Below, piece by piece: positions 17,192-27,283 of a stretch of 64,000 nucleotides of DNA. The stretch's first letter is position 1; each line of letters begins with the position of its first letter. Source of the stretch: Rothia sp. (in: high G+C Gram-positive bacteria) (lineage in GTDB: Bacteria > Actinomycetota > Actinomycetes > Actinomycetales > Micrococcaceae); contig NZ_JAUNVZ010000005.1 of NCBI RefSeq assembly GCF_030540545.1, forward strand, positions 1 to 64,000, read 5' to 3'. Under the pieces are notes generated by a model. It had not been told where the DNA came from and made no database searches. It was given only the letters and a program-made list of their open reading frames with translations. The position numbers were made by a program, and so were the translations under genes.

Positions 17192-17629
17192 ATGTGTCGG
17201 TTTACCGGGCGTGTCTCTGCTGCTGATGTGCCTGGGTTTGTGTTGTCTGAGGGGAACAAACGTCATATCTGGGACGGGGAAGAAAACCGAAAAGCAGGTG
17301 GCCACAAATCAGGGCGGGGGAATGAAAACAAGAGTGAATTTCCTGAGACCTGGAGCCGTACAAAAGCTTTAGACGCAGTACAAGAGACGTTCAATAACCC
17401 AGATTTTGTGCGTGAGGTAAACGGCTTTATGGAATATTTGAAGCTGGTGGACGATGTGCTTATCAAGGGTAGGCTGCAGAAGTCAGAGCGGGGTGAGTGG
17501 CAGTTTCACTCAGCGTATCCTGAGCAGGGTAGAGGGGTGTATGGTAATCTGGAGAGAGATGGAGCATATGCTAGGGTTCCTTTAATCAAGATGAAAGGAG
17601 AGGGGTGGCAGAATGTATATCGTGAGTGA
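17192..17629 (+). CDS. EndoU-family ribonuclease toxin domain
   Basis: A 145-residue protein dominated by a bacterial EndoU-like domain: RHIWDGEENRKAGGHKSGRG near residues 23-42, then KSEFPETWSRTKALDAVQE, and a C-terminal VDDVLIKGRL...FHSAYPEQG. The GGH-KxG and HSAYP segments are the usual EndoU landmarks. EndoU domains are common RNase warheads of contact-dependent and phage MuF-linked toxins. Nothing of the delivery protein remains upstream, so it is an orphan warhead. ATG 17192 lacks a ribosome site; a GTG nearer the domain is possible. The next gene overlaps it and is a likely immunity gene. Confidence 0.68.
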   Translation: MCRFTGRVSAADVPGFVLSEGNKRHIWDGEENRKAGGHKSGRGNENKSEFPETWSRTKALDAVQETFNNPDFVREVNGFMEYLKLVDDVLIKGRLQKSERGEWQFHSAYPEQGRGVYGNLERDGAYARVPLIKMKGEGWQNVYRE

Positions 17630-18014
17630 CCTTGAGGGCGACCATGGTATGAACTATATTAATCAGCTGGTAGATAGCATTACGGATACTGAGTACCCTG
17701 GCTTGATTCTTGATGATGAAGGTCCGTATGAGCTTCTGACTTGTGATTTGCCAATTTTGGCTAAGAATCCGTCTATTCCGTTGGATGCAGAGGCGTTTGT
17801 TGATTTTGCTGTATCTGTTCGTCTTGATTGGGAAGACGAAGAAGAACGCACAATGACCGATAGTATTCGGGAGATTAATAAGCGTCCTGATGTTGCGGCT
17901 GTCTATAAGGAGTGGGAGATCCCTCCTGTTGAGAGTAACGAGTCCTATGTATGGCTGGATAAAGTATACGGTCGCCCTCCTCGTGTTCTGGGCAATGACC
18001 GCTATGCTGGATAA
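17613..18014 (+). CDS. Acidic protein, probable EndoU immunity partner
   Basis: A 133-residue acidic protein (LDWEDEEERTMTDSI in the middle, ending PPRVLGNDRYAG). It overlaps the end of the EndoU-like gene by 17 bp and has AAAGGAG upstream, as expected for a coupled immunity gene. No family recognised. Not visibly similar to the 95-residue candidate at 15383, which would fit a different toxin partner. Confidence 0.6.
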   Translation: MYIVSDLEGDHGMNYINQLVDSITDTEYPGLILDDEGPYELLTCDLPILAKNPSIPLDAEAFVDFAVSVRLDWEDEEERTMTDSIREINKRPDVAAVYKEWEIPPVESNESYVWLDKVYGRPPRVLGNDRYAG

Positions 18015-18045
18015 GCTTAGATAACTGAATATTGTTACGTAAGAG

Positions 18046-18085
18046 AAAGCACCCTGCCCCGGGTTTTCGGGGTGAGGGTGCTTTT
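18046..18085. terminator. Hairpin after second immunity candidate
   Basis: AAAGCACCCT (18046-18055) pairs with AGGGTGCTTT (18075-18084). It holds the same position as the hairpins after the first module. Confidence 0.7.
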
Positions 18086-18112
18086 GTGTACCCGAAAAGG
18101 TCGGAGGAACAC

Positions 18113-18313
18113 ATGAGTGTAAAAGACGAAACTACCCCCACCAGCACTACTGCTGAGGATAAGAAGCAGGTCTTGAGCGAAGTGCAGGAAGAAGAAACCA
18201 AGGCACCCTGGGAAGAGAACGGTGAAGAGTTCAGCCCCGAGCGCGCTTGGAAGCTTATTCAGGGGCTGCGTGCTGATAATGCGAAGCTGAAGGAACGCCT
18301 AGGCGCTTGCTGA
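18113..18313 (+). pseudogene. Truncated phage scaffold-like gene
   Basis: ATG 18113 with GGAGGAA upstream encodes 66 residues: a disordered Thr/Glu-rich start, then FSPERAWKLIQGLRADNAKL, the usual coiled-coil beginning of actinophage scaffold proteins. It stops at 18313 after the start of the coiled coil, far short of the normal 150-200 residues, and no capsid gene follows. I read it as the stub of a second, independent prophage head region. Confidence 0.6.
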
Positions 18314-18340
18314 AAAGCCTGCGCTAAAAGACCAGATAGT

Positions 18341-18372
18341 AATGCCCCGGCTACCTAGGTAACCGGGGCATT
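18341..18372. terminator. Terminator between prophage remnant and deacetylase
   Basis: Perfect 10-bp arms (18341-18350 with 18363-18372) around a short AT-rich loop; convergent transcription from both sides meets here. Confidence 0.75.
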
Positions 18373-18401
18373 GATGCTATATTCTTCGGGCGATCTTAAA
18401 C

Positions 18402-19472
18402 TTATCGTCGAACAGTGGTAGCAGTGGTAACAACCGGGGCAGGAACAACACCGGCGGTCGGGGCAACAGCACCACCGGGGTTCAGACCGTTGGCTGCGGG
18501 AGTACTCGCCGCAGGAGCCGGTGCGCTCGCAGAAGCACTTGCCGAAGCGGAAGGCTTTGCCGACTCGCTCGGGCTGGGCGAGGGTGCCGGGGGCTCCTCC
18601 GCCTTCTTATATTCTTCTTCCTTCGCCGCCTCATAGTAGTCATTGAGGGTTACGGTCACCAGGCCTCGCTCATCCAGTAGCGCCTTCAGATCATCCAGCA
18701 GGGGAATAATCGTGGTGTAGTTCAGGTGGCCCAGAGCAATCGCCTGCGCGCGCAGGTACTGGTTCGAGCGCATATCAATCACACGCGGGGAGGTGCGGTA
18801 TTCATCGCCCAGGGTACCGTTCCACAGCACCGGGCGTGTAAAACCTGCGTACCCGGCCCACTTGAGCACATCAGCACTATAGCGGCCAAAGGGCGGGCGG
18901 AAATAAGGTTTGGAGGACACACCGAAGAGCTCCTTAATGGCCTCTTCATTCTGGGTTAGTTCCTTCATCACTCCGGCCTTGTCCAGGGTCAGTAGATCCG
19001 GGTGGTTATAGGTGTGGTTCGCAATCTGAATCTGACCGGAGTCCACCAGCGGTTTGAGCAGATCAATATTCTGCTTAAAAGAGGTGTAGGAGGCATTAAT
19101 AAAGAAGGTCAGGCGCGTGCCGGTGCGCTTGGCGAACTCACAATAGGCGCGCACGCACTCGGGGCTGGCACCGTCATCCACGGTCCATGCAACATAGTTA
19201 CCCTCACCGGGCAGAGTGTAGTGAATGGTGCCGGGCCAGGGGGTGCGCTTAGTAATGGGGTTGCGGCTGACCGGAATTTTGCTCGGGGTGGCGCTTGCCG
19301 AGGGGGCAACACTCGCGCTCGCCGAGGCGCTGGCACTTCCCGTCACGCTCGCACTGGCGCTACTTTCTGCGGTATTGGCATTACTCGATGAGCAGGCGGC
19401 AAGAAGTAGCGGCAGGGAGCCGATTAGCAGGGTGCGTCGGCTCAGATCCTGAGGGGTCAGGGGGTTGGTCAT
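18402..19472 (-). CDS. Polysaccharide deacetylase lipoprotein (CE4)
   Basis: A 356-residue exported lipoprotein. The N-terminus has Arg-Arg, a hydrophobic core and lipobox LLAAC. A Ser/Ala-rich low-complexity linker follows. The NodB catalytic domain has motif 1 TVDDG, motif 2 NHTYNH (metal-binding His pair) and motif 3 RPPFGRYS. The C-terminus is another Ser/Ala/Pro-rich tail. Such enzymes remove acetyl groups from peptidoglycan or surface polysaccharide. ATG 19472 is chosen (AAGGA upstream) over an open frame starting 14 codons earlier. Monocistronic on the minus strand. Substrate inferred from family. Confidence 0.88.
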   Translation of the reverse strand: MTNPLTPQDLSRRTLLIGSLPLLLAACSSSNANTAESSASASVTGSASASASASVAPSASATPSKIPVSRNPITKRTPWPGTIHYTLPGEGNYVAWTVDDGASPECVRAYCEFAKRTGTRLTFFINASYTSFKQNIDLLKPLVDSGQIQIANHTYNHPDLLTLDKAGVMKELTQNEEAIKELFGVSSKPYFRPPFGRYSADVLKWAGYAGFTRPVLWNGTLGDEYRTSPRVIDMRSNQYLRAQAIALGHLNYTTIIPLLDDLKALLDERGLVTVTLNDYYEAAKEEEYKKAEEPPAPSPSPSESAKPSASASASASAPAPAASTPAANGLNPGGAVAPTAGVVPAPVVTTATTVRR

Positions 19473-19676
19473 AGGAAAGTCCTTCTCGGTGCACGGATGG
19501 GACCTTTCCATCATACTGGTTCGAACCCTTGTAACCGTTATATGACGTCACGATAATCGGGTAGATGTGAGCAAAACACCCCGCAGATAGACAGTACCCA
19601 TTTTTTCGCGTGAGTTTGAGCGCCCCCAGCCTTAAAAACCGCCACATTCGGGCGAAACTATGGGAAGATAGAAGGT

Positions 19677-20789
19677 ATGGAAACTTTAGGCGCGCAGGAC
19701 ATCCGCACGGCGGTCACCGAAGTAGCCGACGAGGCGGTCAACCTCGGCTACCGCGTGGGCTCAGCTATTCACCGCTGGCGTATTCGCCGTGCCGAGGCGC
19801 GCGACGCCGAACCGATTATTGTGCCCTCTGAAGGCTACGGTTCGGTTGCTACCGACGATAATCCCGGCTGGGTGCGCATTATTGGTCGCGCCCTGTATAA
19901 AAACGATGTGCTCGAAAGCCTGCTGCAGGTGGTCGAAGGCACCCAAGACACCGCGAACCCCATGCGCGGCTGGCGTGCCTTTACCTCCGTGGCAATGTCC
20001 GCCGCTCCGGTCACCATTGTGATCGCCGGTAAAACCTACGAATACTACACTGATGCCGGCGGCGTGCTGGACGTCAAACTCGATATTGACCTGCCCGCCG
20101 GCATGCACGAAGTGGTCATGTATGTGCCCGGCGGCCGTGCGGTTGCCACCAGCGTGTACGTGGTGCCGCAGGAGCAGCGCATTGGCGTGATTTGCGATGT
20201 GGATGACACGGTCATGGTGACCATGCTGCCTCGCCCGCTACTTGCCGCTTGGAACTCTTTTGTACTCAATGAGCATGCGCGTATCCCCACCCCGGGCATG
20301 TCGGTGCTCATGGATCGTATTCAGCGCGCGCACCCGCAGGCGCCCTTTATGTACCTGTCGACGGGCGCCTGGAATATTACCCCGACTCTGCGCCGTTTTT
20401 TGACCCGTAATGGTTATCCGCGCGGTACTTTCCTGCTGACTGATTGGGGTCCGACTCCGGATCGTTGGTTCCGTTCGGGTCGCAAGCATAAGGTGGAGTC
20501 GCTCAAGCGCTTGGCTGCTGAGTTCCCGCAGATGCGCTGGATTATGATTGGTGATGACGGTCAGCACGACCCGGAGATTTATAACGGTTTTGCTTTGCGC
20601 TACCCGCAGAACACGGCGGCTGTGGTTATTCGTAATCTGACGGTGGGTGAGAGCGTGCTTTCTGATCCTACGCGCCGCTGGGGCGATAAGCGCGCTAAGC
20701 AGCTGACCGGCTCCGAGTGGTGGGTTGAGGCTAATGATGGCGATACGCTCAGCCGTGCCTTGCGTGAGCGTGGTCTGCTGGACTACTAG
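19677..20789 (+). CDS. App1-family (DUF2183) phosphatase-like protein
   Basis: A 370-residue protein with an N-terminal beta-rich region (about 60-165) and a HAD-like domain starting IGVICDVDDTVMVTML, where DVDDT is the DxDxT catalytic motif. YLSTGAWNITPTLRRFL and MIGDDGQHDPEIY supply the later HAD motifs. The yeast relative App1 is a phosphatidate phosphatase. No membrane span or signal peptide is evident. Lipid phosphate is the likely substrate but not proven. Single gene with its own terminator. Confidence 0.85.
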   Translation: METLGAQDIRTAVTEVADEAVNLGYRVGSAIHRWRIRRAEARDAEPIIVPSEGYGSVATDDNPGWVRIIGRALYKNDVLESLLQVVEGTQDTANPMRGWRAFTSVAMSAAPVTIVIAGKTYEYYTDAGGVLDVKLDIDLPAGMHEVVMYVPGGRAVATSVYVVPQEQRIGVICDVDDTVMVTMLPRPLLAAWNSFVLNEHARIPTPGMSVLMDRIQRAHPQAPFMYLSTGAWNITPTLRRFLTRNGYPRGTFLLTDWGPTPDRWFRSGRKHKVESLKRLAAEFPQMRWIMIGDDGQHDPEIYNGFALRYPQNTAAVVIRNLTVGESVLSDPTRRWGDKRAKQLTGSEWWVEANDGDTLSRALRERGLLDY

Positions 20790-20814
20790 CGGGGGCTCTG
20801 TCGTATATATAGGG

Positions 20815-20857
20815 AAGCCGGGTGTGCATCTGCATGTTAAGGATGCGCACCCGGCTT
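20815..20857. terminator. Rho-independent terminator after App1 gene
   Basis: A 16-bp stem with one wobble (20815-20830 with 20842-20857), ending in TT. Confidence 0.85.
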
Positions 20858-21450
20858 TGCTGTATCTGCGCCTGTATCTGCGGCTATTTAGTCCACTCAG
20901 CCTCTGCCGGTTGACTGCCTCTAAAGCGCTGGGAAGGCGGATCGCAGCCTGTGGAGACCACAGGGTATTATCCCTAGTGAGAGCATCTTAATGTGGGTTT
21001 TGGGGATTGGCGGCCGGTTAACCACATTAAGGGCGCGACACTCCCGCGATACGCAGGACGGTAAATTTTTCGTGCATCTGAATCGAACGGGGCTTAAATG
21101 TGCCCTGCACCTCCCGCCGGGTAGAAATTTTTCCGTTTGATGCGGTGGCGACCTCTGAAATGTCTGCCGCCTCCCGCGCCATTCCGGGCGAGTACACTCC
21201 CGCTCTTAAAATCAAGCTCCGCGGTGCTTTTCGAACTGATTTAAATCTCACAGTGCAAGCTCTGCAACCAGTAGCGAACACGGGCGGGGGAGTTAAGCAT
21301 CAAGCCTATTTGTCAAACAGTGGAACCCACCTGTGGATTAAGCCCGCCCCTTCGCCGGAATTCCGCCTATCTGGGCTGTGGATTAAATGCGTGAGTGCCC
21401 TTAACAGAGTGGGTCTATGTGGGTTTTGTTCGACTCGCATGCCTGTTTCA
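20858..21450. other. Gene-free region upstream of nrdHIE
   Basis: No believable gene; the open frames here have no family resemblance. It holds a 10-bp perfect inverted repeat (CTTAATGTGG at 20987-20996 with its complement at 21022-21031), two copies of CTGTGGATTA (21331-21340 and 21376-21385), and leads into the NrdR boxes. An unusually long control region for the ribonucleotide reductase operon. Confidence 0.55.
21332..21385 (-). promoter_or_regulatory. Two DnaA-box-like nonamers upstream of nrdH
   Basis: TGTGGATTA occurs at 21332-21340 and 21377-21385; read on the minus strand each is TAATCCACA, one base from the DnaA consensus TTATCCACA. They are in the same orientation 45 bp apart. DnaA control of ribonucleotide reductase is known in E. 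coli; here it is only a possibility. Confidence 0.4.
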
Positions 21451-21497
21451 CCACATCATCTAGTGGTTAGAAAAATCGCCACCACTAGATGTAGTAT
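21451..21497. promoter_or_regulatory. Tandem NrdR boxes
   Basis: Two 16-bp imperfect palindromes, CCACATCATCTAGTGG (21451-21466) and CCACTAGATGTAGTAT (21482-21497), start 31 bp apart, about three helical turns. Paired NrdR boxes with this spacing are the standard operator for ribonucleotide reductase operons, repressed when dATP/ATP load NrdR. Confidence 0.8.
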
Positions 21498-21604
21498 TAG
21501 TAAGGCGGAAGCGCACTAGACGCTTTTCGCCGCACAAGGATCATTCACAATACGCCCTACCGGGCGCGAAAACGCCCCTACAGGCATTACGAGGAGAAAC
21601 TACG

Positions 21605-21829
21605 ATGGCAGTTACGGTGTACACCAAGCCGCAGTGCGTACAGTGCAATATGACTTACCGCGCGCTGGACGCTAAGGGTATCGAATACACCACGGTTGAC
21701 GTCACCCAGGATGCACAGGCACTGGAAATGGTTCAGTCCCTGGGCTACATGCAGGCACCGGTTGTTGTCGCCGGTGACGAGCACTGGAGCGGTTTCCAGC
21801 CCGATAAGATTAACGCCCTCGCAGCGTAA
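21605..21829 (+). CDS. nrdH: NrdH-redoxin
   Basis: A 74-residue glutaredoxin-like redoxin with the redox pair C-V-Q-C (residues 11-14) and a WSGFQPDKI end typical of NrdH. It gives electrons to the class Ib reductase NrdE. ATG follows GAGGAGAAAC. First gene of nrdHIE behind two NrdR boxes. Confidence 0.95.
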   Translation: MAVTVYTKPQCVQCNMTYRALDAKGIEYTTVDVTQDAQALEMVQSLGYMQAPVVVAGDEHWSGFQPDKINALAA

Positions 21830-21868
21830 CCCGGTAGAGCCCGGAAAGAGAGAACACAAGGAGTAAAC

Positions 21869-22393
21869 GTGAGCACCGCACCCGGTACCACATCCGCCAC
21901 GGACGAAAACGCGCAGATTCGCCAGATTATCCTGGACGCACGCGACGCGACCGTGAGCCGAGCGACCGTCAGCGATGACTCGCCCCTGGTGGTATATTTC
22001 TCCTCCATTTCGGGCAACACTCACAAATTCGTGCAGAAGCTGCGCGCACGCCTAGTGCGCCTGCCCCTGCACACCAAAGAGGAATCCCCGACGGTCACCG
22101 AGCCTTTCGTGCTGATTGTGCCCACCTACGGCAAGCCGGACGGCGCGGGCAATGTGCCTCCGCAGGTCGTGAAGTTCCTAAATAACCCCGAAAACCGCGC
22201 TCAGCTGCGCGGAGTGATCGGGGCGGGCAATACGAACTTCGGTCCGCTCTTTGGAATTGCCGCCGACATCGTCTCCCGCAAGTGCGATGTCCCGGTGCTC
22301 TTCAAATTCGAGTTGATGGGCACCCCCGCAGATGTTGAAAAAGTAAACGAAGGATTGGAAGAATTTTGGACGCAAAACTCCCTTCAGCGCTAG
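21869..22393 (+). CDS. nrdI: NrdI flavodoxin-like protein
   Basis: A 174-residue flavoprotein needed to assemble the manganese-tyrosyl radical of NrdF. The FMN-binding loop region reads [18 protein letters not shown]; later [20 protein letters not shown] and [13 protein letters not shown] fit the family. It has about 35 extra N-terminal residues compared with short NrdI proteins. GTG start at 21869 preceded by AAGGAG. Its 3' end overlaps nrdE by 28 bp. Confidence 0.93.
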   Translation: MSTAPGTTSATDENAQIRQIILDARDATVSRATVSDDSPLVVYFSSISGNTHKFVQKLRARLVRLPLHTKEESPTVTEPFVLIVPTYGKPDGAGNVPPQVVKFLNNPENRAQLRGVIGAGNTNFGPLFGIAADIVSRKCDVPVLFKFELMGTPADVEKVNEGLEEFWTQNSLQR

Positions 22394-24540
22394 AAACCCT
22401 GGGTGCTAGCGCCAAGAAGCTGCCCGAAAAGTTTCAGGGGCTGAGCTACCACGAGCTGAACGCACTGCTGAACCTGTACGATGAGAACGGCAAGATTCAG
22501 TTTGACGCGGACCGTGAGGCTGCGCGCCAGTACTTCCTGCAGCACGTAAACAACAACACCGTGTTCTTCCACGATCTGGAAGAGAAGATTGAGTACCTGA
22601 TCGAGAACCAGTACTACGAGTCTGAGCTTTTCGAGAAGTACTCCTTCTCCTTCGTGAAGTCCCTGTTCAAGCGTGCCTACGCCGTGAAGTTCCGCTTCCC
22701 GACCTTCCTGGGCGCCTTCAAGTTCTACACCTCCTACGCACTGAAGACCTTCGACGGTCAGCGTTTCCTGGAGCGCTTCGAGGACCGCGTGTGCATGGTG
22801 GCTCTGCTGCTGGCAGAGGGCAATGAGGAACTGGCTGAGTCCATTGTGGACGAGATCATTTCCGGTCGTTTCCAGCCGGCAACCCCCACCTTCCTGAACG
22901 CGGGCAAGAAGCAGCGCGGCGAGCTGGTCTCCTGCTTCCTGCTGCGCATTGAAGACAATATGGAGTCCATTGGCCGCTCCATTAACTCCGCACTGCAGCT
23001 GTCCAAGCGCGGCGGTGGCGTGGCATTTGCCCTGACCAACCTGCGCGAGGCGGGCGCGCCCATTAAGAAGATTGAAAACCAGTCTTCGGGCGTTATCCCC
23101 GTGATGAAGCTGCTGGAAGACTCCTTCTCCTACGCAAACCAGCTGGGTGCTCGTCAGGGTGCCGGTGCCGTGTACCTGCACGCACACCACCCCGATATTT
23201 ACGCCTTCCTGGACACCAAGCGAGAAAACGCTGATGAGAAGGTCCGCATTAAGACCCTCTCCCTGGGTGTTGTGATCCCCGATATCACCTTCGAGCTGGC
23301 GAAGAAGAACGAGGATATGTACCTCTTCTCGCCCTACGATGTTGAGCGTGTCTACGGCGTACCCTTCTCGGATATTAACGTTTCCGAGAAGTACTACGAG
23401 ATGGTTGACGATGCCCGCATCCGCAAGACCAAGATCAACGCGCGTGAGTTCTTCCAGACCATCGCTGAGGTTCAGTTCGAGTCCGGTTACCCCTACGTGA
23501 TGTTTGAGGACACCGTGAACCGCGCGAACCCGATCGAGGGCAAGATCATTATGTCTAACCTCTGCTCGGAGATTCTGCAGGTTTCCCAGCCCTCCAAGTA
23601 CCACGCGGATATTAACTACGAAGAGGTCGGTAAGGATATTTCCTGCAACCTCGGTTCGCTCAACATTGCGCTGACCATGGACGGCGAGGACCTGGGCAAG
23701 ACCGTGGAAACCGCGATCCGCTCCCTGACCTCCGTGTCGGATCAGTCCGATATTCGCTCCGTGCCCTCCATTGAGCGCGGTAACTCCATGAGCCACGCTG
23801 TGGGTCTGGGTCAGATGAACCTGCACGGTTACCTGGCTCGCGAGCACGTGTACTACGGTTCTGAAGAGGCACTGGACTTTACCAATATCTACTTCTACAC
23901 CGTGACCTACCACGCGATTCGCGCCTCCATGCTGCTGGCTAAGGAACGCGGCGAGCGCTTCGTGAACTTCGAAAACTCCAAGTACGCATCCGGCGAGTTC
24001 TTCGCTAAGTACATCGAGAAGGAGTGGGCTCCGGAGACCGAGCGCGTGCGTGAAATGTTCGCTAAGCACCACATCCCCACCCGTGAGGATTGGATTCAGC
24101 TGGCTGCAGATGTTGCGCAGTACGGTATGTACAACCAGAACCTGCAGGCTGTGCCTCCGACCGGTTCCATCTCGTACATCAACGGTTCGACCTCCTCGAT
24201 TCACCCGATCGCTTCCAAGATCGAGATCCGCAAGGAAGGTAAGCTGGGTCGCGTATACTACCCGGCACCCTTCATGGATAACGATAACCTGGAGTACTAC
24301 CAGGACTCTTACGAGATCGGTTACGAGAAGATTATCGACACCTACGCCGTGGCTACTCAGCACGTGGATCAGGGTCTGTCGCTGACTCTGTTCTTCCACG
24401 ATACTGCGACCACTCGCGATATTAACCGTGCCCAGATTTACGCATGGCGTAAGGGTATTAAGACCATCTACTACATTCGTTTGCGTCAGATGGCTCTTGA
24501 GGGCACCGAGGTCGAAGGTTGCGTCTCCTGCATGCTCTAA
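22366..24540 (+). CDS. nrdE: Class Ib ribonucleotide reductase alpha subunit
   Basis: A 724-residue catalytic subunit that reduces ribonucleoside diphosphates to deoxy forms. Visible: ATPTFLNAG, the active-site Cys in LVSCFLL, NLCSEI with the thiyl-radical Cys, [20 protein letters not shown], and the redox-active C-terminal pair in EGCVSCML. Starts at TTG 22366 inside nrdI; GAAGGA lies just upstream, so translation is coupled. nrdF is separate, 171 bp downstream behind a hairpin. Confidence 0.96.
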   Translation: MDAKLPSALETLGASAKKLPEKFQGLSYHELNALLNLYDENGKIQFDADREAARQYFLQHVNNNTVFFHDLEEKIEYLIENQYYESELFEKYSFSFVKSLFKRAYAVKFRFPTFLGAFKFYTSYALKTFDGQRFLERFEDRVCMVALLLAEGNEELAESIVDEIISGRFQPATPTFLNAGKKQRGELVSCFLLRIEDNMESIGRSINSALQLSKRGGGVAFALTNLREAGAPIKKIENQSSGVIPVMKLLEDSFSYANQLGARQGAGAVYLHAHHPDIYAFLDTKRENADEKVRIKTLSLGVVIPDITFELAKKNEDMYLFSPYDVERVYGVPFSDINVSEKYYEMVDDARIRKTKINAREFFQTIAEVQFESGYPYVMFEDTVNRANPIEGKIIMSNLCSEILQVSQPSKYHADINYEEVGKDISCNLGSLNIALTMDGEDLGKTVETAIRSLTSVSDQSDIRSVPSIERGNSMSHAVGLGQMNLHGYLAREHVYYGSEEALDFTNIYFYTVTYHAIRASMLLAKERGERFVNFENSKYASGEFFAKYIEKEWAPETERVREMFAKHHIPTREDWIQLAADVAQYGMYNQNLQAVPPTGSISYINGSTSSIHPIASKIEIRKEGKLGRVYYPAPFMDNDNLEYYQDSYEIGYEKIIDTYAVATQHVDQGLSLTLFFHDTATTRDINRAQIYAWRKGIKTIYYIRLRQMALEGTEVEGCVSCML

Positions 24541-24565
24541 GCATGTAATCTTACGCTAATGTGTT

Positions 24566-24607
24566 CGCCGGGTGCGGGCGTGGAACCCCACCCCGTGCCC
24601 GGCGTTT
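24566..24607. terminator. Hairpin between nrdE and nrdF
   Basis: A GC-rich stem with two internal mismatches (24566-24578 with 24592-24604), then TTT. It may attenuate or end the nrdHIE transcript before nrdF. Confidence 0.6.
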
Positions 24608-24708
24608 GCGCATCATGCTCTATGATGGATAAGGATTATCGTCGCGTGTTTCGCGCGGCTGCTTTGGCGCCCGTTTCTCACCTCGGGCGTGCACACACTA
24701 AGGACTAG

Positions 24709-25686
<978 letters not shown>

Positions 25687-25727
25687 GCCAGTATTTCTAA
25701 GCCAGTGACTCTAGGCTAAGCATATAT

Positions 25728-25757
25728 GCCCCGGTACTCCGCAGGGAGTGCCGGGGC
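25728..25757. terminator. Hairpin after nrdF
   Basis: A 13-bp stem with one wobble (25728-25740 with 25745-25757); no strong T-run. Confidence 0.65.
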
Positions 25758-25902
25758 TGTGCTGTACCCGGAATATCTAAAGCGATAAGCCGCGCCTGAG
25801 AACCGGTATATCAAGAAATGTTTATACTTTCAGCTGAAAAGCCTAGCCGGGCGCGCATCCACCCCCTAAGCTAAGAGAGATAGCACAGATGAAAGGACAG
25901 AC

Positions 25903-26934
25903 ATGCGCGCTGTATTTATGAACGCTCCCGGCGAAGTCACCGTTGAAGAGGTCGCCCGCCCGGAGATCAAAGAAAGCACCGACGCGATCATTAAGCTTGC
26001 CGCCACCTGCATTTGCGGCTCTGACCTGTGGCCCTACCGCGGCCTGCAGCCGGTGCAGCACCACTCGGGTATGGGCCACGAGTATATCGGCGAGGTTGTA
26101 GAAATCGGCTCCGATGTTAAGAGCGTACAGCCCGGTGATTTTGTGGTCGGTTCCTTCTGCATTTCCTGCGGCGAATGCGAAACCTGCCGCTCCGGCTACC
26201 CCTCCCGTTGCGAGCGCGCAACCTTCGTGGGCGCGGGCAATGAGACCGGCACCCAGGCGGAATACGCGCGTATTGCTTGGGCTGACGGCACCCTGGTCAA
26301 GACCCCCGCACAGCCCACCGAAGAGCAGCTGCCTCATCTGCTGGCTGCCTCGGATGTGCTCGGTACCGGCTGGTACGCAGCTGACGCTGCGGGCGCAGCA
26401 CCGGGTAAGTCCATTGTGGTCGTCGGTGACGGCGCGGTTGGTCTGGGTGCCGTGATCGGCGCTAAGCAGCTGGGCGCGGAGAAGATTATTGTTATGTCTC
26501 GTAACCCGGAGCGTCAGGCGCTGGCTCGCGAGTTTGGTGCAACCCATATTGTGGCTGAGCGCGGCGAAGAGGGCATCGCTAAGGTGCTCGAGCTGACCGA
26601 TGGCAAGGGCGCGGACGGTGTTGCCGAGGCAGTGGGCACTCAGCAGTCCTTCGACCAGGCGCTCGGTTGCGTGCGCCCGGCGGGTCGTATTGGTTCGGTG
26701 GGTGTGCCTCACGGTGTGAGCGTTGATTTGGGTGCGCTCTTTGGCAAGCAGGTTCGTTTGGAGGGTGGCCCGGCTCCGGTACGCCGCTACCTGCCTAAGC
26801 TCATTGAGCTGATTTACGCCGGTGAGATTGCGCCGGGTAAGGTCTTCGATAAGGTTCTGCCCATTGAGCAGGCTGCCGAGGGTTATAAGGCAATGGATGA
26901 GCGTGTGGCTACCAAGGTCATGTTGACCTTCTAA
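25903..26934 (+). CDS. Zinc-dependent alcohol dehydrogenase family protein
   Basis: A 343-residue medium-chain dehydrogenase. Catalytic-zinc ligands: Cys in CICGSDLWPYRG and His-Glu in GMGHEYIGEV. Structural zinc: four Cys in CISCGECETCRSGYPSRC. The Rossmann loop is VVGDGAVGLGAV. Overall it resembles the IMP-dehydrogenase/sorbitol-dehydrogenase-like branch often named zinc-dependent alcohol dehydrogenase in actinobacteria. Substrate unknown. Single gene with GAAAGGA upstream and a very strong terminator downstream. Confidence 0.9.
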   Translation: MRAVFMNAPGEVTVEEVARPEIKESTDAIIKLAATCICGSDLWPYRGLQPVQHHSGMGHEYIGEVVEIGSDVKSVQPGDFVVGSFCISCGECETCRSGYPSRCERATFVGAGNETGTQAEYARIAWADGTLVKTPAQPTEEQLPHLLAASDVLGTGWYAADAAGAAPGKSIVVVGDGAVGLGAVIGAKQLGAEKIIVMSRNPERQALAREFGATHIVAERGEEGIAKVLELTDGKGADGVAEAVGTQQSFDQALGCVRPAGRIGSVGVPHGVSVDLGALFGKQVRLEGGPAPVRRYLPKLIELIYAGEIAPGKVFDKVLPIEQAAEGYKAMDERVATKVMLTF

Positions 26935-27009
26935 GAGGTTACCTTCTAGTAGGGCACCAGAGTCAAGAACCTATGGGGGAGTAAGCCCCTATAACCCCTA
27001 TAGAATACA

Positions 27010-27052
27010 AATCACGCGGGCGGTACAGCATATACCGCCCGCGTGATTCTTT
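27010..27052. terminator. Strong terminator after alcohol dehydrogenase gene
   Basis: Perfect 16-bp inverted repeat (27010-27025 with 27033-27048) with a 7-nt loop, followed by a short T-rich stretch. Confidence 0.9.
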
Positions 27053-27283
27053 GTGATTCTTTTGCTCTCCGGCATAGGCTGGATGTACATCAGGGCAGAG
27101 TTCAGAGCACAGTTCCCGGTATAGATTCCAGCCCAGAAACCGGCGCTAAACCAGTAGCACCTGAAAAGACAAGAGTTTTCTCAAAAACCGTAAAATATTC
27201 CCAAAGGGCGTGTAATGCGTGAGCTAACCCATAGTCACAGGATAGACTGAGAGAGGAATTATCGGCACAACCTGAAAAGGACA

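Noticed and set aside
20790-21519. Small open frames upstream of nrdH (both strands)
   Set aside because: Overlap the NrdR boxes and control region; no ribosome sites or motifs.
22390-24399. Long minus-strand open frame opposite nrdE
   Set aside because: Shadow of nrdE codon bias; no domain and no ribosome site.
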